Of a stretch of DNA of 64,000 nt, positions 60,242 to 64,000 are shown piece by piece (positions within the stretch are counted from its first letter, which is position 1; each line of letters opens with the position of its first letter). The notes beneath the pieces were generated by a model, which saw nothing but the letters and a program-made list of their open reading frames with translations, was not told the origin of the DNA and made no database searches. The DNA lies in assembly GCA_945892985.1 (NCBI GenBank), contig CAMDDU010000001.1, forward strand, positions 124,001 to 188,000, written 5' to 3'. This DNA is from CAITSH01 sp945892985. GTDB taxonomy: Bacteria; Pseudomonadota; Gammaproteobacteria; Burkholderiales; SG8-39. A program made the position numbers and the translations under genes.

Positions 60242-61162
60242 ATGAACAATCCCTCCATCAACCAAGTCATCCAGCAGGCCGGCAAGATCGTTTTAGGCAA
60301 GGAACACCAAATCCGCCTGGCACTGGCCTGCCTGCTCGCACGCGGTCATCTTCTCATCGAAGACCTGCCCGGTGTGGGCAAGACCACCCTCGCCCATGCC
60401 CTGGCCAGGCTTCTGGGCCTGAATTTCCACCGCATTCAGTTCACCAGCGACATGCTGCCGGCGGACATCATCGGCGTATCCGTCTATGACCGCAACAGCG
60501 CCCGTTTCAAGTTTCATCCCGGCCCCATTTTCGCGCAGCTCATCCTTGCCGACGAGGTCAACCGCGCCACGCCAAAAACCCAGTCGGCACTGCTCGAGGC
60601 GATGGAGGAGCACCAAGTCACCGCCGAGGGCGAAACACGCGCCCTGCCTGAGCCATTTTTTGTGATCGCGACGCAAAACCCCTCAAGCCAGGTCGGCACC
60701 TTTGCCCTGCCCGAATCGCAGCTTGACCGGTTTTTAATGCGCATAGAGCTAGGCTATCCCGACCGTGCCGCAGAACGCGAACTGTTGCAGGGTGTTGAAC
60801 GGCGCGACCTCATCGCCTCTGTCCAACCCTGCCTGCAACCGGGAGAATTAGCGGAACTGCAAAATTTGGTCGGCACCGTGTACGCATCCCCCGCGCTGAT
60901 CGATTACATCCAGGCCTTGACCGAACATACGCGCCGCTCGCCGGCCTACGCCTGCGGGCTTTCGCCCCGCGCCGCACTGGCACTGCTGCACGGCGCCCGT
61001 GCGTGGGCGCTGATAGCAGGGCGCGACAAAGTGCTGCCAGAAGATGTGCAGGCGATCCTGCCCGGCGTTGCCGGCCACCGACTTCGCCCGGCCCACGACG
61101 GCGTGAGTCAGGGTAGCGCGGATATCGCGCGAACGCTGATCGAAGCGGTGTCCATTCCCTGA
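60242..61162 (+). CDS. MoxR-family AAA+ ATPase
   Basis: AAA+ chaperone-like ATPase of 306 residues. Walker A LPGVGKTT at residues 42-49, Walker B LADEVNRA, sensor 1 IATQNPS, and the C-terminal lid with GLSPRAALALL. First of moxR-DUF58-transglutaminase, a common set thought to assemble or activate metal-binding or surface proteins; exact role unknown. Confidence 0.94.
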   Translation: MNNPSINQVIQQAGKIVLGKEHQIRLALACLLARGHLLIEDLPGVGKTTLAHALARLLGLNFHRIQFTSDMLPADIIGVSVYDRNSARFKFHPGPIFAQLILADEVNRATPKTQSALLEAMEEHQVTAEGETRALPEPFFVIATQNPSSQVGTFALPESQLDRFLMRIELGYPDRAAERELLQGVERRDLIASVQPCLQPGELAELQNLVGTVYASPALIDYIQALTEHTRRSPAYACGLSPRAALALLHGARAWALIAGRDKVLPEDVQAILPGVAGHRLRPAHDGVSQGSADIARTLIEAVSIP

Positions 61163-61293
61163 CCATGCCTGAGTGCGCCTGAACATGCGCCGGAACATCC
61201 GCGCAAGCCAGAAGATCGGCCGCAAAGCCCCGTCTGGCGCGACTTTCCAGCTTCCCTGCCGCGCCGCACTGCGGACAAACTGAACAGCGAACC

Positions 61294-62280
61294 GTGAACT
61301 TCGACCGCGTATTACGCTCCTCGCAGCTCTACAACCTGCTGATCCCGCGCAAGGAACCCGAGCCCGGAGTCGTCTTTTTGTCGCAACGTCGCGTCTATAT
61401 CCTGCCCACGCGGCAGGGGCTCACCTTCTGCCTTGCGTTGCTGGTGATGCTAATCGGCTCCATTAACTACAATCTGTCGCTGGGCTACGTGCTGACATTC
61501 CTGCTGGCGGGCGTGGGTATCGTTTCAATACTGCACACCTTCCGTAACCTTGCGCATCTTTACATCAGCCCCGGCCGCGTCGAGCCGGTGTTCAGCGGCA
61601 ACGACGCCCATTTCCAGCTGCACATCGAAAACCGCAGCCACCACGAACGCTTTGCCATCGCACTCAATCGCGCCGGCGTCACCACAGGCTGCGACATTGC
61701 GCCGGCTTCGACCGTCAGCGTCACACTCATCATTCCGACACAAAAGCGCGGACTGATGCCCATCGGGCGCGTCACCTTCGACACGCGCTATCCCCTCGGC
61801 CTGCTGCGCGCCTGGAGTTACGTTTCGCCCGACCTGCACTGCCTGGTCTACCCGCAGCCTGACAGCTCGCGCCTGCCACCGCCGCAGCCACAAGAAAACA
61901 GCGGCGATACCCTTGCCCTTGGCACCGGCACCGACGATTTTTCCGGCCTGCGACCCTACCAGCCGGGGGACTCACCGCGCCACGTTGCCTGGAAGGCCTC
62001 CACGCGCGAAGGACCGCTGCTAACCAAACAGTTCAGCGGACGGGCGGCGGCACAGATGTGGTTCAACTGGAGCGACCTGCCGGGGGCGCTGGACATCGAG
62101 GCAAGGATGTCGCGCCTGACCCGCTGGGTGCTGCTGGCCAACGCCGGCGGTATCGCCTTCGGACTGCGCCTGCCCGGACTGGAAATCCCCATAGGCGCGG
62201 GCGAAACACACTGCCTCGCCTGCCTGCGGGAACTCGCCTTACACGATCCCGGGGCGTCACGCGAGGCTAGGCGCGCATGA
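61294..62280 (+). CDS. DUF58 domain protein
   Basis: A 328-residue protein with two N-terminal membrane helices (about residues 46-65 and 70-88), an extracytoplasmic-like beta domain, then the DUF58 core (GTGTDDFSGLRPYQPGDSPR and HVAWKASTREGPLLTKQF). Start is a GTG at 61294. The C-terminal VWA-like fold is only partly present. Its stop overlaps the next ATG. Works with MoxR in known operons. Confidence 0.9.
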   Translation: MNFDRVLRSSQLYNLLIPRKEPEPGVVFLSQRRVYILPTRQGLTFCLALLVMLIGSINYNLSLGYVLTFLLAGVGIVSILHTFRNLAHLYISPGRVEPVFSGNDAHFQLHIENRSHHERFAIALNRAGVTTGCDIAPASTVSVTLIIPTQKRGLMPIGRVTFDTRYPLGLLRAWSYVSPDLHCLVYPQPDSSRLPPPQPQENSGDTLALGTGTDDFSGLRPYQPGDSPRHVAWKASTREGPLLTKQFSGRAAAQMWFNWSDLPGALDIEARMSRLTRWVLLANAGGIAFGLRLPGLEIPIGAGETHCLACLRELALHDPGASREARRA

Positions 62281-64000
62281 ACATGCCTGCCACCCCGACG
62301 CCCCTGCGCTTCAGCAACCTCGCCTGGCTGCTGGGCGGACTCGCCCTGGCCGCGGCACCGCATGCCGAGCGCCTGCCGGCCTGGATCTCCGTCATCGCGC
62401 TGACGCTGTTGTGCTGGCGCGGCTATCTCGCCTGGACGGGCGAACCGCTGCCGCGCCAATGGCTGCTGGTTCCGTTTGTCGGTGCCTGCGTGTTTGGCGT
62501 CTACATGAACTTCAACACCATATTCGGACGCGATGCCGGAGTCTCGCTGCTGGTCGTTTTCCTCGGCCTCAAACTCATGGAAATGAAATCCTACCGCGAC
62601 GTGTATATCGTGATGTTCCTTGCCTACTTCATCGCGCTAACCAATTTTTTCTATTCACAAAGCATCCCCACCGCCAGCCTGATGATGCTAACGGTGTTGA
62701 CGATCACCGCCAGCCTGGTGAGCTTTCAGGCGCCCTCACGCCCGCAACGAGAGAATTTCAAGACCGGCGGCCTGCTGCTGGCGCAGGCGGCACCGCTGAT
62801 GCTGTTACTATTTTTCCTGTTTCCGCGCGTGCAAGGCCCGCTGTGGGGCCTGCCACAAGATGCCTACAGCGGCATAACCGGCCTGTCCGACTCGATGGCC
62901 CCCGGCAACATCAGCCAGCTTTCGCAGTCAGACGCGGTGGCCTTTCGCGCCAAGTTCGACGGCCCGATGCCGCCGCGGCGGCAGCTTTACTGGCGCGGCC
63001 CGGTATTTTGGAATTTTGATGGTCGCACCTGGCGGCCGGGCGAGACGCGTTTGCGCGGCGGCACCTACAAATTCGAGGGCTTCGAGCCCCGCTACGACTA
63101 CGCCGTAACGCTGGAACCACATAATCGCAACTGGCTGTTCGCGCTGGAACTGGCGGCCAACATCCCGCCGCGTGCGCGCGTCACCGCCGACTATCAGCTG
63201 CTATCGCTGCCACCTGTGCGCAGCCGCATCCGTTACGAGATGCGTTCCTACACCAACTACAAGGCACTGGAGGCAGACAACGAGGAGGAGCTCGATCTCG
63301 CGCTCAAGCTGCCGGCGAAGCTCAACCCGCGAACACTGGAACTGGGCCGGCGCTGGAAGCGAGAGACCGGCGGGAATACGGATGCCATCGTCGAGCGCGG
63401 GCTGACCCTGTTCCGCAACGGCGGCTTCAACTACACGCTGGAACCACCCCTGCTCACTTCTGCGCATACCGTCGACCAATTCATTTTCGACAGCAAGCTG
63501 GGCTTTTGCGAGCACTTTTCCGGCGCCTTCGCCATCCTGATGCGCTCGGCCGGCGTTCCCGCGCGTATTGTCACCGGCTACCAAGGCGGCGATATCAACC
63601 CGGTCGACCAGCAATTGATCGTGCGCCAGTCCGACGCCCATGCCTGGGTCGAGATATGGAGGGACAGTGCCGGATGGCAGCGCATCGACCCGACCGCCGT
63701 GGTCGTGCCGGTGCGCGTCGAATCGGGTATTGCGCGAGCGGTGCCCGACGGACAACCGGTACCCTTCATGGTGCGCACAGACCGCCTGTGGCTGCTGCAA
63801 ATGCGCTACCAGATCGAGGCGATGGCGCACAAATGGAACATCTGGGTGCTTGGCTACAACCCGGAGCGCCAGCGCGAAATGCTGTCCTTCATCGGCATGG
63901 ACGCCGCCTCCTGGCAAGCCCTTGCCATGGCCTTGTTCTGGGGCATTGCCGGCGTCATCGGCCTGCTCGCGCTATGGTTGCTACGACGCCTGCGCCTCGA
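62277..64000 (+). CDS. Transglutaminase-like membrane protein (TgpA/DUF3488 family), 3' end outside window
   Basis: Open from the ATG at 62277 to the end of the window with no stop, at least 574 residues. N-terminal region with about five membrane helices (the DUF3488 part), then a periplasmic transglutaminase domain with the triad Cys near residue 411 (GFCEHFSGAF), His near 455 (DAHAWVEIW) and Asp near 470 (RIDPTA), then another membrane helix near the end of the window. Couples to DUF58 by a 4-base overlap. Resembles Pseudomonas TgpA. Confidence 0.92.
   Translation, partial: MNMPATPTPLRFSNLAWLLGGLALAAAPHAERLPAWISVIALTLLCWRGYLAWTGEPLPRQWLLVPFVGACVFGVYMNFNTIFGRDAGVSLLVVFLGLKLMEMKSYRDVYIVMFLAYFIALTNFFYSQSIPTASLMMLTVLTITASLVSFQAPSRPQRENFKTGGLLLAQAAPLMLLLFFLFPRVQGPLWGLPQDAYSGITGLSDSMAPGNISQLSQSDAVAFRAKFDGPMPPRRQLYWRGPVFWNFDGRTWRPGETRLRGGTYKFEGFEPRYDYAVTLEPHNRNWLFALELAANIPPRARVTADYQLLSLPPVRSRIRYEMRSYTNYKALEADNEEELDLALKLPAKLNPRTLELGRRWKRETGGNTDAIVERGLTLFRNGGFNYTLEPPLLTSAHTVDQFIFDSKLGFCEHFSGAFAILMRSAGVPARIVTGYQGGDINPVDQQLIVRQSDAHAWVEIWRDSAGWQRIDPTAVVVPVRVESGIARAVPDGQPVPFMVRTDRLWLLQMRYQIEAMAHKWNIWVLGYNPERQREMLSFIGMDAASWQALAMALFWGIAGVIGLLALWLLRRLRL

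Overview
This is a GC-rich, gene-dense bacterial window, most likely from a betaproteobacterium of the Rhodocyclales/Nitrosomonadales kind. That placement is an inference from gene content: a System I (Ccm) cytochrome c maturation operon, a respiratory membrane formate dehydrogenase with DUF3305/DUF3306/TorD-type accessories, separate tungstate and molybdate importers, tesA-ybbA-ybbP, and MoxR-DUF58-TgpA. No rRNA, tRNA, CRISPR array, prophage or intact insertion sequence was seen.

Layout. 1-5.3 kb: the permease and ATPase genes of a dipeptide-type ABC importer, then an MFS exporter. 5.3-8.8 kb (minus strand): a c-di-GMP surface-attachment module of a hypothetical anchored protein, the periplasmic protease LapG and the receptor LapD. 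LapD is split by a frameshift exactly at a run of ten G. 9.2-16.5 kb: ccmABCDEFGHI. 16.5-20.1 kb: mutS and a lipoprotein phosphoesterase. 20.1-20.7 kb: a decayed YqgE/AlgH-like fragment interrupted by a dispersed palindromic repeat. 20.7-24.7 kb: clpB with a near-perfect sigma-32 promoter, divergent from a Ser/Thr kinase fused to a cyclic-nucleotide-binding domain. 24.7-25.9 kb: a LysR remnant and two small genes.

26-35.5 kb (mostly minus strand) is devoted to Mo/W: crcB-moaE-moaD-moeA-mobB, tupABC, a one-component regulator joining a ModE-like helix-turn-helix to a ligand-binding domain, modABC with a ModE-type operator, and a short ModE. 35.7-37.4 kb: a chromate-type transporter and a DUF1330 protein. 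37.4-47 kb (minus): the formate dehydrogenase operon, read as DUF3305, DUF3306, multi-cluster ferredoxin, TorD chaperone, FdhX, catalytic FdhA (cysteine type), FdhB, a small lipoprotein, the cytochrome b subunit and a small periplasmic protein, ending in a hairpin terminator. Divergent from it, moaA-fdhD-methyltransferase-mobA-moeA2 (47-51.6 kb) makes and sulfurates the cofactor the dehydrogenase needs. A c-type cytochrome maturation operon nearby fits a respiratory chain fed by formate.

51.7-64 kb: rmuC, a truncated haemoglobin, ybbP/ybbA/tesA with a small coupled gene, the tRNA 2-selenouridine synthase gene, a class II histone-deacetylase-like amidohydrolase, and moxR-DUF58-transglutaminase, the last running off the window.

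Most worth a second look: the lapD homopolymer frameshift, the parallel Mo and W circuits with two MoeA paralogues and two unusual regulators, uncharacterised small secreted proteins inside the fdh operon, the kinase/clpB pair, and intergenic short tandem repeats that in two cases grow out of a gene's stop codon.
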